Origin: Rhizophagus irregularis
Lineage: Eukaryota > Glomeromycota > Glomeromycetes > Glomerales > Glomeraceae
Assembly (NCBI RefSeq): GCF_026210795.1
Contig: NC_089433.1
Span: 4,861,001 to 4,925,000, forward strand
Reading direction: 5' to 3'
Length of the DNA stretch: 64,000 nt
Both the position numbers and the translations under genes were made by a program. This document shows positions 1 to 12,981 of this stretch, piece after piece. The stretch's first letter is position 1. Every line of letters begins with the position of its first letter. The notes under the pieces are model-generated. The model was not told the DNA's origin, did not search any database, and saw only the letters and a program-made list of their open reading frames with translations.

Positions 1-545
1 CGGAATGTACACAAATTGGACCAATTACAAAAAAAGAGTTTGAAACACTTGGTCGTGATATTCATAGACAAATTTCTATGGAGGCAAGTTATTCTGCGAT
101 AATTTCGACTAATATAAAAATTGATCATAATTTTATTTATTTATAATAGTTCTTAAATCAAGTGATATATGATATTAATGAGATGGTCGGAGGTAAGCTA
201 AATAATTCCTTTGTTATTATTCTTATATTAATTAGATATTAATAAAATATTAATAGGAAATATTCGTGATTATTTAAGATAAACACGACTTGCCGGATTT
301 TCCGAAACAGGCTTGGAATGAATTCACATATGATGAACTCTTGAATGAGATCGGAGTTGGTTTGTATAGTTCTTGGTAATTGTAAATTTCATATATAATC
401 AAAATTAATATTTTTTTTTTTCATATATATAAAAGGAGGAACAGCCACAATTGACATTGTCTTACTAGCTTTGATAACTCTAGATAGAATTGTATCAAGA
501 TGTAGCGATCCTGATCCAATGAAAAAACGATATCGGATTTTATAG
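1..545 (+). CDS. 3' end of an unrecognised protein gene (partial)
   Basis: The gene is cut by the window edge. Four exon pieces join in frame: 1-83, 150-192, 279-359 and 436-545 (TAG). The first intron begins GCAAGT and ends TAATAG, so it reads as a GC-AG intron with a good CTAAT branch-like motif; the others are GT-AG. The C-terminal ~105 residues are soluble, with an acidic stretch followed by a short hydrophobic helix-like segment and a basic end (MKKRYRIL). I do not recognise the family. Exon joins rest only on phase and splice consensus, so small errors are possible. It converges on the minus-strand gene ending at 682. Confidence 0.5.
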
Positions 546-681
546 TTCATTTTCAGTAAAATATAGCTTTAATATAAATTTTCCCAAATGGTTACATTTT
601 TTTACTTTAAATAAATATTATTTTCAAATATAATCTTAAGTTATCGACCTTTGAATCTCAAATGACTCTCAAAAATAAAAA

Positions 682-2112
682 TCATAGGGACATTGAAGAT
701 CCTAAAGACGAAATTGGCCATTTTGGCATGTGATCAATAGTATATTCATCGACTAATCCTATGCGAAAACGTTCCACTCCAGCCCATGCAATCATAACAC
801 CATTATCAGTACATAAATGTGGTGGAGGACATATTAATGGAACGTTATACTGCTCAACCGCCAACGATTCCAAACTAAAAAAAGCTGAGTAAATTACCAA
901 GTATTGTAATGTTCAAAAAAAAAAAAAAATTTACCTAAAACGAATGCTTTTATTACTTGCTACACCACCACTTGCGACCAAAGCTGTTAATGGGATAGCC
1001 TTTTCTTTACACCATTTAAAAGCTAATTCTAATTTATCTGTCAAATGGGCTATAGCCGCTTTCTGAAAAGTTGAAGCTAAATCTCTCTTAATATTTTCAT
1101 CATCTATATCCAAGTTATGCTTTGTAATTAAAGCATTCACTGATGTTTTCAGCCCACTAAAACTCAAATCCATTGCCTCTTTTCTACGTTTATCTTTTGT
1201 CATCGGTATTGGAACCGAGAATTTCTTAGAATCTCCTTTTTCAGCAAACTGTTCTAATGCTGCACCAGGGCCACCTCCGCGACCTTTCAACCAAGGTATT
1301 TTAAGTAATCGAGCGATTTTGTCATAAGCCTCTCCAACTGAATCATCCACAGTTGTTCCAAGATGGATATAATGATTAACACCACGTGCTACCAATATAA
1401 GAGTGTGTCCACCAGAAATTAATAATGTCAAAAAAGGAAAAGGTAGCAAATTTGGAGTTGGATGAGTAAGACGTGCCGTAAGCGCATGAGCTTCCTATAA
1501 CATACGATATATGATATAACATTACACCTGAAAGAAAATGAATTGTTTAAGCTCTTGGATTTTTTTAGTTATTCATCGTTAATACATGCCATATGATGAA
1601 CGCCTATTAATGGTTTACTATAAAAGACAAACTATGAGAAAATTTGTTCACTCTATATTTTTTACGCAATGAAATAGTTTTTACATTTACCAAAGTGCTG
1701 CAGCCAAAGCTTTTCCCGCGCTCAATCCATTGCCAAGACAGGCAGGAAGTCCAGGACCTCTCGTAACTGCAATTACATCGATATCTTTAGCGATATCCAT
1801 GTTTGCTTTATCCAAAGCTTCTCGTATTACAAGTGGTAAATATTGCTGATGACTTGACATTGCCAAGTTTGGAACGATTCCTCCATATGGTTCGTGTAGT
1901 TGTTGTTGAAGGTGAATCGCTTCACTTATAATCTGTCGATCTGAATTTACAATTGCAACTCCTGTATCATCGCAAGAAGTTTCAATACCGAGAACTGTAA
2001 AAGGTGTTCTTATATTCGGATTAAAAGTAGAATAATTTTTGGATAAGAAAGCTCTATTTGAATTACAAAAATTATACCGTACAAATTTTAAATATTGTGT
2101 AGATATGAGCAT
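682..2112 (-). CDS. QRI7: Mitochondrial tRNA N6-threonylcarbamoyladenosine transferase (OSGEPL1/Qri7 type)
   Basis: Kae1/TsaD/Qri7 family enzyme that transfers the threonylcarbamoyl group to A37 of ANN-decoding tRNAs in mitochondria. Four exons on the minus strand: 2112-1691, 1617-1590, 1494-935 and 874-682, total 1203 nt, 400 aa. The basic, Ser/Tyr-rich first ~35 residues look like a mitochondrial presequence. Family motifs appear in order: [33 protein letters not shown] (metal-binding histidines), [45 protein letters not shown] and [16 protein letters not shown]. The second exon is only 28 nt; the intron after it must start GC (GCATGT) to keep HHM next to EAH, a second GC-AG intron. The gene is divergent from the CoA ligase, with 753 bp between starts. 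Identification is firm. Confidence 0.93.
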
Positions 2113-2865
2113 GATAAATATTTTTTCTTTTAAAAAAAAAAAAATCTGAATTAGATTATCTACGATGTTACACGACTTCTATATCCAACAGTTTAAATCA
2201 GAGTATCATGGCCTCCAATCCACATTTTAAGATGTTAAAAATTGTTTTTTATCTAATTAGAAAAATTACAAAAAAAAAAATAATACAATGGAACTGATAT
2301 TAGACCCACTTTCTACAAATACAAAGTACATATGCTGCTTTTCAATCTAATAATAATAATTATAATAATTTCCATTATTCTCTATCAATCTATCAAGCCT
2401 GAAGCATACTATATATTATGAACCTACTGATTCATTGACATTAACATAGTAAACACGTTAACACGACGTTTTGCTACTGAACTTTACAACGAATATTATC
2501 TAATTCAAATTTCCAATTTGGTCATGATCGCAACATTTTCAAGAGATAATCAGCTGCAGTAATTCTAATAGCAGTATTCAATCAATTACAAAATTAAGAT
2601 ATATAGTAATAACGATAACAAAATTGTTAAAGAGAATATTGAAGCCATTCAGGATCTAATGATAAAATTATTTTATTACAAACCTATTTGAAAAGACTAT
2701 TTAGCTGTTTGTTTTAATTAATGATAAAAATTAATCCCGAGATAATCAGGTCTATATTAGTAATGGCTAAATGGTTAAATGTTACATCAAAAATTCGTCA
2801 TAGATGACAATCAATAAATATAAAACTTTCTCTCTTCATTTCATCATTCTTTTTTGTTGATTACT
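2113..2865. promoter_or_regulatory. Divergent intergenic region, QRI7 / CoA ligase
   Basis: 753 bp of AT-rich sequence between two outward-facing start codons; it must hold both promoters. A pyrimidine-rich tract with TCTCTCTTCATTTCATCATTC lies just before the ligase ATG. I see no other gene or repeat. Confidence 0.5.
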
Positions 2866-4558
2866 ATGGCGACTTTTGCAGAAATATTTTCACATAAATC
2901 GACTTCACCAGCTATTATTATTCCAGAGAGTGGGCTAGAACTATCATATAGACAATTATATGAACAAATTAAATCGGTTCAACAACAAATTATTGAGAAA
3001 TGTGATATAAAACCACAAGATGCTATCACTATTGTATTACCAAATTCATTAGAATTTACAATTACTTTTCTAGCGCTTACGTTACTTCGAAATATTGCAG
3101 CACCATTAAATCCAAATTATGCCGAAAATGAATTTAAATTTTATATAGATGATTCAAAAAGTAAAGTAATGATAGTACCAAAAGGTTGGGTAAACCAAAA
3201 TAAACCTGCAGTTCGGGCTGCCAGGGCTTTTAATGCGGTAATTTTTGAAATATCATGGGATAACCATAGTCATCAAATCAATTTGGATATTCATGGAAAT
3301 GCAAAAGGAGGAAATTTTAAAACCCGAGATCCTCATCCCCCTGATGTCGCTCTTTTATTACATACATCAGGAACGACTGGACGACCCAAAGGTGAATTTA
3401 ATTATTAATGGAACTATAAATGTTTGATTTTATATTATTAATAAATAATAAATAAATGAAATTTAGGTGTTCCACTTACGCATCGTAATATTACAACAAC
3501 CATGAATAATATTATCCGAACATATAAATTGGTTCCAAGCGATCGTACCTTGCTAGTAATGCCACTCTTTCATGTTCATGGTTTAATTGGTGGAATGTTA
3601 TCCACTTTATTATCAGGAGGAACGGTAGTAATTCCTCCTAAATTCTCTGCCACCGATTTTTGGAATCACTTTTTACAATACGGATGTACTTGGTACACCG
3701 CCGGTAAGGAAAAAATTATAATATTTTAAAAGGAACTGGAAAAGCATCTAACCTATTCTTTTTATCAAATACCAATCTTAATATAAAGTCCCTACAATTC
3801 ATCAAATTTTATTGCGTCATCCGCCTCCAAGCGGAGGGGCACCTAAATTACGCTTTATCCGTTCATGTTCTTCATCGCTTGCTCCAAGTACCTTAAAGGA
3901 ACTTGAAAAAGTATATAATGCGCCCGTACTGGAAGCGTATGCTATGACTGAAGCAGCTCACCAAATGACCTCAAATCCATTGCCACCTTTGCCTCATAAG
4001 CCTGGTTCAGTCGGTGTAGGTCAGGGAGTTCAAATAGCTATCTTGGATCAAAATGGCAATCCGACTGAGGAGGGCGAAGTGTGTATTAAAGGTGTGAATG
4101 TGACACCAGGATATCTTAATAATCCATCAGCTAATAAATCATCATTTACAAAAGACGGGTGGTTTAGAACAGGTGATCAAGGTAAACTAGATAAAGATGG
4201 ATATTTATATTTAACGGGACGTATTAAAGAATTAATCAATCGTGGTGGAGAAAAAATTTCGCCTTTAGAAATAGATTCAGTTCTTTTATCACATCCTTCG
4301 ATTTCCGAAGCTGTTTCTTTTGCTGTACCTGATGAAATGTATGGACAAGAAGTTCATGCTGCCGTTATTTTGAAGAAGGATCAGCAAACTACTGAAAAAG
4401 AATTACAAGATTATTGTGAAAAAAATCTTGTTAAATTTAAAATACCAAAGAAAATCTATTTTACTGATGTTATGCCTAAAACTGCTACGGGTAAAATCCA
4501 AAGAAAAAATATAAGTGAAACATTCTTTAAACCTGATAAATCAAAAGCAAAATTGTAA
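2866..4558 (+). CDS. PCS60: Peroxisomal acyl-/oxalyl-CoA ligase, Pcs60/AAE3-like
   Basis: ANL-superfamily AMP-forming ligase, probably oxalate-CoA ligase by resemblance to yeast Pcs60 and plant AAE3; oxalate specificity is inferred. Exons 2866-3391, 3467-3703 and 3789-4558 give 1533 nt, 510 aa, the usual length. Motifs: ATP-binding LLLHTSGTTGRPKG split by intron 1, MPLFHVHG, the A5 motif EAYAMTEAAHQM, the A7 motif GWFRTGDQG, hinge LTGRIKELINRGGEKISP, and the catalytic-lysine A10 motif PKTATGKIQR. The protein ends AKL, a valid PTS1 signal, so a peroxisomal location is likely. The start is the ATG at 2866; an in-frame TTG at 2854 is not a plausible fungal start. Confidence 0.92.
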
Positions 4559-4701
4559 TTTTATTATTTTCTGATTAAAATGATATTGATTTTATATACT
4601 AATGAATAAAGATAAATATACTATACTGTATTATAATTTAACATTAGCATTAATAAACAGAAAGTTGGCAGAGCATTACAAGTATATCATATAAACGGCT
4701 G

Positions 4702-5381
4702 TTAAGCCGAAAAAAATGCGCTCAATAAATTATCGCGTGCACATTCTTCTTCTACCAATCTTTTGTCGGTTTCAACATTTTCGGTCCATTTGATTAATGT
4801 TGGAATGGATTTTAATTGAATTCTTGGATGAAGCCTATAAGGATTATCAGGTCTGCCCTTATATCTAGATTTATTTATTTATTTTTTTTGAATTTCGGTT
4901 AAAAATAATATTAAATCGGAAACTTTTAATTTTATACCTCATAAATTACTTACTCTTCTCTTGTTCCAACAGGAACTTCAATTAATACGGAATTAACAGG
5001 CGCATCTTCTTCAAGATGTTTACGGATTAAAGGATCAGCTAAGAAAATTATTCAAAATTAATTATGGGCCGAAAAAAAAAGCATTTCTAAATTTACCTTT
5101 TACACAATCTGGACACCACGATTTTCCGGTATCTGGATTTTCAGTACCTTTTTTTATAAAAAGTAAAATATTAGTTATGCCAATAAAGGCATATTTTTAC
5201 AGCAAAAACAAGTGACATGATACAGTTTTAATTTAAAAATATATACACATACATATGCATATATATATATTTTCTTACCGAATAAAAGGACAAAAATGTT
5301 TTGTCCTTTGCGTTCTTGAACAATTTTATTAACAGTTCCGTCAAATTCATCATAAGCCGAAATTCGTATAGTATGAACCAT
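4702..5381 (-). CDS. TXNDC17: Thioredoxin domain-containing protein 17-like (TRP14/DUF953)
   Basis: Small cytosolic thioredoxin-fold disulfide reductase. Four minus-strand exons (5381-5279, 5147-5097, 5038-4954, 4864-4702) give 402 nt, 133 aa, close to the ~120-125 aa family length. The active site is SWCPDC with Cys46 and Cys49, the WCPDC signature of TRP14 rather than WCGPC of classical thioredoxin. The C-terminal half carries EVPVGTREEYKGRP..NPYR, typical of the family, and the cis-Pro segment SIPTLIKW. Introns are 75-131 bp with GTAAG-type donors. It diverges from PARN, 842 bp away. Confidence 0.9.
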
Positions 5382-6223
5382 CTTATTTATTTTTCAAGAA
5401 AAACCCACTAACGTTTTAAATATGAAATGGTGAAATTTTTAAATGACAATGACAAATTATACGGTTAAGTGATTAACAATGAAGTTCCACATAAATTTTA
5501 GTGGAAATACATTACACAAATCTCCAACTTACAACACGCGTTTAAGCCATTATTTACTAAAAAAAAAAGAATTCGCTTTTTTAATTAAAATTCTCTCCTT
5601 ATTTGGAAATCGATAATAGTAGAAATAGGTCACAATGCCTAAAATAATCAAAGTCGGAATTAAGAAGTTTATTTGTTTTACGCGTTTATAATATTTTATC
5701 TGAAGAAAAGTCTTTTAAATGTGTATCTCCTTTTATATTAGCTTTAAATAAAAATTTAGAGAATAGGATAACCCATGTTTCGGACTTTAAGGCAAAAAAA
5801 GACCGGCTAAAGATTGTTCTGAAAGTCTTTGTATAGAGCATCCGGTCTTTATAAGTTATAATAACACATACGAAGAACTTGTTTTAACTCCGCGATCCTA
5901 ATCATCAAACCATCAATGGGAGACAATGACAATAATGACAATGGATTGATCAATAACAAAAGTAAATGACCGGAGTCCGGACTTAATCCAAAGGGTTTCG
6001 TGACACAAATCATAAATGCATTATTCTGACTGCATAATCGTCATAATCGTCATATATAATTACCGTAATTACCGTGAAGTTATCGTCCCTAAAACTTTTA
6101 CAACCTTTATGACGAATGACTTAATAAACATTATAAAAAGTTCTGAAATATCAGTAAATAATTATTCCCTAAAGATCTATGAGCAAGAAATTCAATATTT
6201 CGTTTTAAAACAATTTATATAAT
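5382..6223. promoter_or_regulatory. Divergent intergenic region, TXNDC17 / PARN
   Basis: 842 bp between outward-facing starts. It contains a spaced inverted repeat (AAAGACCGG near 5798 and CCGGTCTTT near 5841, loop about 35 bp). Short reading frames here (for example 6016-6222) lack coding character. No gene seen. Confidence 0.45.
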
Positions 6224-9200
6224 ATGGAAATTATTAAAAATAATTTCCACGAACTTTTCCCCATCGTCCAAGAAGCTATTGAAGGAGCCGATTTTATAGC
6301 TATTGACACTGAGTTGACTGGTGCGCAATAAATTAAATAAATTATTAGTTGTCGATAATAATTTATCTTTGTTAAAACGCGACTTTCTTTTATTATAATA
6401 GGCTTGAACGAAAGCATTGAGAGAATAAAAACTTTCGATGATCCACAGTCAAGATATACAAAAGTTCGAATTGCTGCTACAAAAGTATGTGATTTCTCAA
6501 TTTTTTTTTTCGCCTTTATAATATTGAATGGTATATAAGAAATTATAACAGTAAGATTTGTCATATTTTTAGTTTCTTATAATTCAATTCGGGATATGTA
6601 CTTTTACATACTCGGAAGCGGAGAATACTTTTATAGCAAGACCATTCAACTTTTATATATTTCCAGCGAACTCCGATAGGAAGGATTACCATGATATATG
6701 TTTTATGTGTAGTGGATCCAGTTTACATTTTTTATCAAATTGCGGATTTGACTTCAATAAATTAATCGCACAAGGTACGAAATATAAAAACCATCAATTA
6801 TCCATTTATGCGTTGTAATTTGATTTAACAAAATGTAATATTATTACAATTTGTATAATCTTATAATGTAAACTATAAAGGTATACCATTTCTTAATAAA
6901 ACGGATGAAATTAAGCTTATACAAAGAAGAGCTGACATTGCACAAAGGCAAATTGGTAATTAATCGAATTATCCTATCAAATACCTTCGATCATTTAATT
7001 GATATTTATCTCATTTGTAGACAACCCGCTGGATAATGAAACAAAAGCATTCGTAGAAAAAACTATGTAAGTCAATACTTTGACATTCTTTCCAATTAGA
7101 ATCTTTGGATGTGAATTTTCTTACTTTAAATTGGGAAATCAAAACGAAAGGTCAACTATTGATAAATGGCTTTGCGATACGAATGAAGAAAATTTAACAG
7201 TGGAAACTCCTAGTATGAAACAGAAACGTTTGGTCTTTCAGGAATACAGGCAAAGGTTTCGTCATATTCTTAAATAATATACATATTTAATCTTTTTCAG
7301 AGTATTCATTTTTTATTATTAAAATATAGATTCAGTGGTCTCGCGTCGGCAGAGAGCAGACCAAAAAGCGTTTTTTTCTCACGAATGACAGAACAACAAA
7401 AGGAAAAAAAATCAAAGGATGATGCGGCTGATGTATGTTTAATATTAGAATTTTAGATTTTGTGAATCTAATATTTTATCGTTCATTAATTTTAATTATC
7501 ATTTTTTTATTTAGGCTTTGTCTGCTAGCTTAAATTTTCGTAGCATTATTGAACTGTTAGTAACATCTAAAAAACCCATCATTGGTCATAATTGCTTTTT
7601 AGATATGTGCCAGTTGATACATCAATTCTGGGAGGAATTACCTGAAAAATTAAAGATATGGAAAAAGCTCGTAAACGAGTTGTTTGAAGTGTGAGTTGAT
7701 AGATATCAAACAGGATTTTGAAGTTGGAAATTATTGCTAATTTTCTTTCTCTAAATTCTAGCGTTATTGATACCAAACATATAGCAGCTACCCATAGAAG
7801 ATTACAGGTAATTTCAATTCGTAACTAGTATATATAATGGTAGAATAATATATATAATAAAATGCCATATAATATTTAACTTAATATCAGGAGTTGATGC
7901 CTAAAAATGGAGTTCAGGCTATTTTAGATATTGTACAAACACCACCTTTTGAAGAAGATTCCCCGAAAATTGGTTGAAAAAAATTGGCCTTTTTATTTTT
8001 AGTTTATTATTAGATAATATTTTTTTGTTCATTTCGCTAATATCTGTACAATAATTTACAGTCCTAGATCCACAATTCACTCGTTATACACTAAACGATA
8101 TATCGCATAATCATGAGGCTGGATATGATGCATACATTACCGGATACAATTTTATAAGATTAGCAGTATTCTTGTTAAATGAAAAAGGTAAGCTTAAAAC
8201 ATCCTACAAATTTGAAATATTCTCTAATTAATGTAGTAACTTTTGAAAAAAGAGCAAGATGTAGATATATACTCTAACGTTTTCAATGAATTATCGGAAT
8301 ATACTGACGATTCAATGAAGCAGGGACATGAATACATTGATGAAGAAAATACGAATTTGGTTACAAAGTTATTTAAGACCGAGAAATTAACGCGTTTTTA
8401 TAATAAATTACATTTGTTGAGATCTGATTTTAAATATATATGTCTAGATGGCAATGATGGAAGTAAGTGTTCGAGAGAATTTTTAAAAAAAGCATATATT
8501 AGTATTTTATTTTAATTCGTTTAATTATTTTCACATATATAGTCCCGCCTTCTAAATCAAACGGATTTTTGTTATCAAATATTCCTACGTCTTGTTCACA
8601 GGCGATTCTTCATACAATATTTGGTGAGTTTGGCAACATATTCATTCAATGGATTGATGATACTCATTGTTGGCTAATAGTTAAAGATGATAAGAAAGTC
8701 AGAAAAGTTTCTGAAGGTTTATTACGTGATACCAAGTTATTTTCAGACTATATGGAGAATGGGAAAAAATATCAGATAGCTCTGGAAAAGAATATAACAA
8801 AAGAGATAGGAAACATCAAGATACTATCTTGGAATAATTGGATAAGTGCAATAGTGAATGCCGATTCAGAGATTGAAGAGGAACAAGATCAAGAGGATGA
8901 GGATAAAATAGTTAACGGTGAGTCTTGAATTTTTTTTCATTTTAATTTAACCTTTACATGTTTTCATGCTATATCCATTTGTATTTAGATGTAAATGATG
9001 AGCCAAGTAGTACTACAATTGAAGGGATAGAATTTGAATTCGGAAATAAATACGAAACACCTAAAGATGACGATAATTCATGGCCAAACTCGAATGATAA
9101 TAACTCTGATAAATCTGATGAAAATACAGAAGACATTCAGGGTAATTGGGGCATTTCCCCATTAAATGATTCAGACATATCAACTTCAAGTACTAAACGC

Positions 9201-9281
9201 ACGTCGCCACATATTGCAGTAAACGATAATAGCGATGATGCTAGTACAAGTAGTGCTTCTAAGAAGACTAAACTTGGGTAA
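6224..9281 (+). CDS. PARN: Poly(A)-specific ribonuclease PARN (CAF1/DEDD deadenylase)
   Basis: 3'-exoribonuclease that shortens mRNA and small-RNA poly(A) tails. Fourteen exons: 6224-6320, 6402-6484, 6573-6774, 6881-6955, 7021-7066, 7100-7255, 7330-7432, 7515-7690, 7762-7807, 7891-7972, 8062-8187, 8253-8462, 8543-8917, 8989-9281; 2070 nt, 689 aa. DEDD residues are visible: AIDTE (Asp28, Glu30), KKPIIGHNCFLD and the HEAGYDAYITG motif. FLIIQFGICTFTY and GFDFNKLIAQG match the nuclease core. An RRM-like segment follows (HTIFGEFGNIFIQWIDDTHCWL), then an acidic and Ser-rich tail ending KKTKLG. Some donors are weak (GTGCGC, GTTTCG, GTTGAA), and the acceptor before exon 12 (GAAAAAAG) was chosen by phase. 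A GTAAGG next to the stop leaves room for an alternative 3' exon. Confidence 0.92.
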
Positions 9282-10092
9282 GGTTATTTATTGTAAAATA
9301 CAGCCCTTTAAAAAGCTTATTTCAAATAAAAAAAATATATATTTTATTATATTTTTTAATAATACTGACTTAATTCATAAATGTTTATGATGATTTAAAC
9401 CTTTTTGTGAATTTTTCAAAATTCGGGATATATAGAACCTTTGAATATCTACGTTCCCTTTTACCTTTTTCTACCTGACAAACCAAAACTCTTCAAGGTT
9501 ATCCTCCATGGGGATTTATTGTACACACCTTTTAAGAAACAGAGTATTGCTTGCATTATTTTATGTCCAAATTACTTATTTGTATTTACTATTTTAGTAT
9601 TTATAGTATTTATTAGTAGTCTATATATAGTCTATAATAGACTAATATTATTTAATACTTTCAATAAAAATTATGAAATACATATTTTTCGTGAAGCGTT
9701 CCTTTTATGCTTTTTTGATGCTACACAGATCATACATCAAATCGGACCGATCAGCATGCATACATTGATAATCGTAAACTTAACTTAATCATTATGTGAT
9801 GAATTATGAATTGTATGCGCCGTGAAATTTTATTATAAGGTAATAAGATAAAATTTTTACTCATTGATTAAGCAGACAAATTTGTCACTTTTCTGTACTT
9901 TCTGTAATATATATATGTATATTCCGGTTATTATTATTTTTTTTTTTCCTTCTTAAACAAAATACATTTTAATTTTTAGGACGAAAAAGCCGAGAAACGA
10001 TAATCTGTTATTACTCTCAAATAGAAGAAGCGAACATTATTAATATTTGATTAATAATAATTAATTATTTTTTTTTTTAGAAAATTACTTTT
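9282..10092. other. Convergent 3' intergenic region, no gene
   Basis: 811 bp between the ends of PARN and the eIF4E2-like gene. It is AT-rich and contains an open frame at 9441-9788 rich in Phe, Leu and Ile. I see no splice context, motif or codon signal for it and do not call it a gene. Confidence 0.5.
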
Positions 10093-11614
10093 TTATCGAA
10101 AAACGTCAGTATTCCTAAAACTAGAATTATCTTTCAAAGCATCGTTGTGTGTTTTATATTCCATAATAGTTTCGGAGGGTAAATTCAAAACCCTCTTCAT
10201 GGTATCTCTAAGGAAATAAAAAAAAAGAAAGTTAATTAAAAATAAATCAAAAAAAAAAACTTAACTATCCGAAACAAAACCTTATTTTTAAATTAATTCT
10301 TCCTTCGTGCGCTGACTGATTCCACAGGGACAAGATGTCCTCCGAACTGCGGATGGACAGCACCGCACCGCAAATTTCCGTACCAACATCAAATTGGTCT
10401 CCAATTACCGCCATTACCTATTTCAAGGATTTCATAGTAAGTTAATACAATAATTTAATAATATTATCGAGAAATCAAAATTATATTAGCTTACCAAGCT
10501 CTCCCAATATCGACTTGCCAAACCTTTCTTTAACCTTACAATCCATTTACCTCCATTAATATTTGTATCATCCTATTAAGGAAAAATAAATAATAAATAA
10601 AAATAAAATAAATAAAAACAATTTTATATCTGTTTTTATAAAAAAAGATTATAATTAATTTTAAATCATATAATATCTTTTTATTTTATTTTATTTTTTT
10701 TTTGATTTTAATATGAAAATTTTTTGTCATGATAACTAGATATTTATTAATACAAAAAAAATAAAATAAAATAAACACGAACCTCCCAAACAGGTCTAAC
10801 TCCTTGTTTAAAGAGATGATAATCGCTAATATTAGGTAACTCATGAGGTCTTCGAAGATGACTATAAACCGCCCAGAAATCCTCTATCTAAAAAAAAAAT
10901 TCAAAATACTTAATAAACGATTAATTAAGCAAAAAAAGAACAAAGTAATTGAAGTATAAAAAAAAAATAAAAAAATCCATACTAGATTTCGATAGACTCA
11001 CCGAAGAAAATGCTGCAATCTTTTTCATAGAACTCTCGTAATTTAGTATTTTGCTCCCAGGATTACGATGCATAAACCAGAATACCCAAGTAAAATGCAA
11101 TGGATGAATCTCACTAGTAGGACTCGGTGTGAACTGTTGACGCGTCAATACCAGGCCATTACTATTATTTCCATTTTCTTTTTCTTTATTATCTTTATCT
11201 TCTCCTACACCCGAAATACTCATACGTTTAGCAAGATAACTGCTCCCGCTGCTACTATTACTCAAACCAGAACCCATTCCCAGGGGCGTTGTCGGTGCTA
11301 GAAGAACAGTGGAAGCAGCCATACTGGCAGTAACTCCATTTGGTGAATTTGTGCGTTGAAGTTGGATGAGTTTTGTTGAGGATGTTGAAGTTGGGGTTAT
11401 TGCTGTAGGAGTTGTGGTTGTGGTGGTTGCAGAATTATGGTCAGTGTTAACAGTTAAACGGTTGCTAATTTATAAATTATTAGGAAAGATTTAATTTATA
11501 TTTAGTAATCTATCTCTTTATTAATATATAAAGGAAATCTTTTTTTGATCAGAAATAAAAAAAAAAATCTACTACTAAAATCTCTTTATACCTGCGCTTC
11601 CAAACAGATTCCAT
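10093..11614 (-). CDS. EIF4E2: eIF4E2/4EHP-like mRNA cap-binding protein
   Basis: eIF4E-family cap-binding protein, class II (4EHP-like). Six minus-strand exons: 11614-11592, 11464-11002, 10887-10783, 10572-10495, 10417-10281, 10207-10093; 921 nt, 306 aa. A 7-codon first exon (MESVWKR) joins a long Ser/Thr-rich N-terminal extension (TTTTTTPT, SNSSSGSS). The core follows: HPLHFTWVFWFMHR, the IEDFWAVYSH helix, RPVWED, GGKWIVRLKK, SRYWESLVMAVIGDQF, EICGAVLSIR and SLWN. HPLHFTWVFWFM with Tyr/Phe replacing a canonical Trp fits class II. The donor ATAAG|GTTTTG before the last exon is weak but restores LKIRDTMKRVLNLP. An internal ATG at 11322 would give a shorter form lacking ~70 residues. Divergent from the ZNF706-like gene. 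Confidence 0.9.
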
Positions 11615-12339
11615 TCCTAATTTTAATTTTTCTATATTACTTTAAAGTTTATTTAAAGGAAAAAGTCAAATTATTCAGAAATGTATTTTGTTAGAAAAAA
11701 AAATAATAATAAATTACAGTTTTTTTAGAGTTGTAAAATTAAGCAAAAAAAAAAAAAAAAATTTCCGAAAAATCAAATTACAATTCAGTCTTTCCATCCA
11801 TCTTCATTCATTATGACCTTTTGCCTCACATTGTGTGAGGTAAGACTAATATTTTATTGGTTGAATTGATTTGGATTATTATACAACATCGCGCGTCATC
11901 ACTTTTTGCACAAACCTTTTGGATTTTATTCATTTGTTGGTTACAAAAGGATCAAAGTGGGATCATCCAAAAATCAAAAAAAAACAAACAGTAAAATTGT
12001 TATAATTCAAGATTTTTTATCCTGACATAATAATTATAATTTATAACCTTATAAACTTTACACTGACCCACATAATTAACTAATTAACTGTGAAAATCTT
12101 TTTATTTAATGAACCGGATTTAAAAATTAATAATATAATGGAAGTTCAACAATTAGATGTGTGTAATCCATTTTAGGAAATTCATCACCGAATTATTTGA
12201 TATTGAATTATCAAATCAGGAACAGATCATAGGGTCTGTGGTATATAACATAAAATTTATCTTCTTTTTATTACACAACTTTTTTCTTCTTTTATAATTT
12301 GCATCCTTGAGTTTGTTTCCATTCGGGCGCTTTTAGTAA
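11615..12339. promoter_or_regulatory. Divergent intergenic region, eIF4E2-like / ZNF706-like
   Basis: 725 bp between outward-facing starts. It has several A runs of 10-17 bases. A 12-codon reading frame beginning near 12138 is too short to support. No other element recognised. Confidence 0.4.
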
Positions 12340-12916
12340 ATGGCCAGGGGAAAACAAAAGGTATGCAGTCATATTTATTTTTATAATACTTTATTAAGGT
12401 TATAAATAATTATGTACACCTTTCCCTAAACTAAACTTTGTTTATAGGAACAAGCAAGGTGGGTTTAGGTTATTTGCCATAATTTACCTTATTAAGAGTT
12501 CATTAATTAATATTTTCTCATATTTATTAATAACTTATTATTAAATATTTTTTAGAGAAAAGGCTCAGAAACAAGCCGAAAATAGACAAGGAGGTAAATC
12601 TCAATTGGGTGCTCGTGCTGCGGGTTTGCAACTAAAATGTCCCGTTTGTAAAGTAAGAAGTACATTTTAGCAACAAAACATTAAAGTATTTTATTTAAGC
12701 CTATAAAATATATAATTTATAAAATATTTTTTTTTTGATCAGACTCCTGTAGCTAATTATAAAATCATTGTCCAACATATGGAGGTAAATCACACTATAA
12801 AGAAAATTTTACAAAAAAAAAAAAAAAAAATTTTTAATCTTCACCTTTATTTTCTTTTAAACTATTAGGCAAAACATCCTAAAGAAACTATCCCACCTGA
12901 AAAAGATTTTCAATGA
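12340..12916 (+). CDS. ZNF706-like small C2H2 zinc-finger protein
   Basis: A 72-aa protein of the 4F5/ZNF706 family, conserved in eukaryotes and of poorly defined function (linked in animals to transcription and amyloid-modifying activity). Five exons: 12340-12360, 12448-12458, 12556-12652, 12743-12784, 12869-12916; 219 nt. Exon 2 is an 11-nt microexon. The N-terminus is MARGKQKEQAREKAQKQAE, the charged 4F5-like segment; the C-terminus has one zinc finger CPVC-x12-HMEAKH followed by PKETIPPEKDF, equivalent to the HPKTPLPPE tail of animal homologues. Too broken up to show as a reading frame, but phase and family agree throughout. Confidence 0.88.
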
Positions 12917-12981
12917 AATCTATATCAGCAGTTGATCATCTTTTACTAACTCATTTTTATAGCTTACTTATTTTAACGAAT

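Noticed and set aside
9441-9788. 115-codon plus-strand frame
   Set aside because: Hydrophobic, AT-driven composition, no splice or start context, lies between two convergent gene ends.
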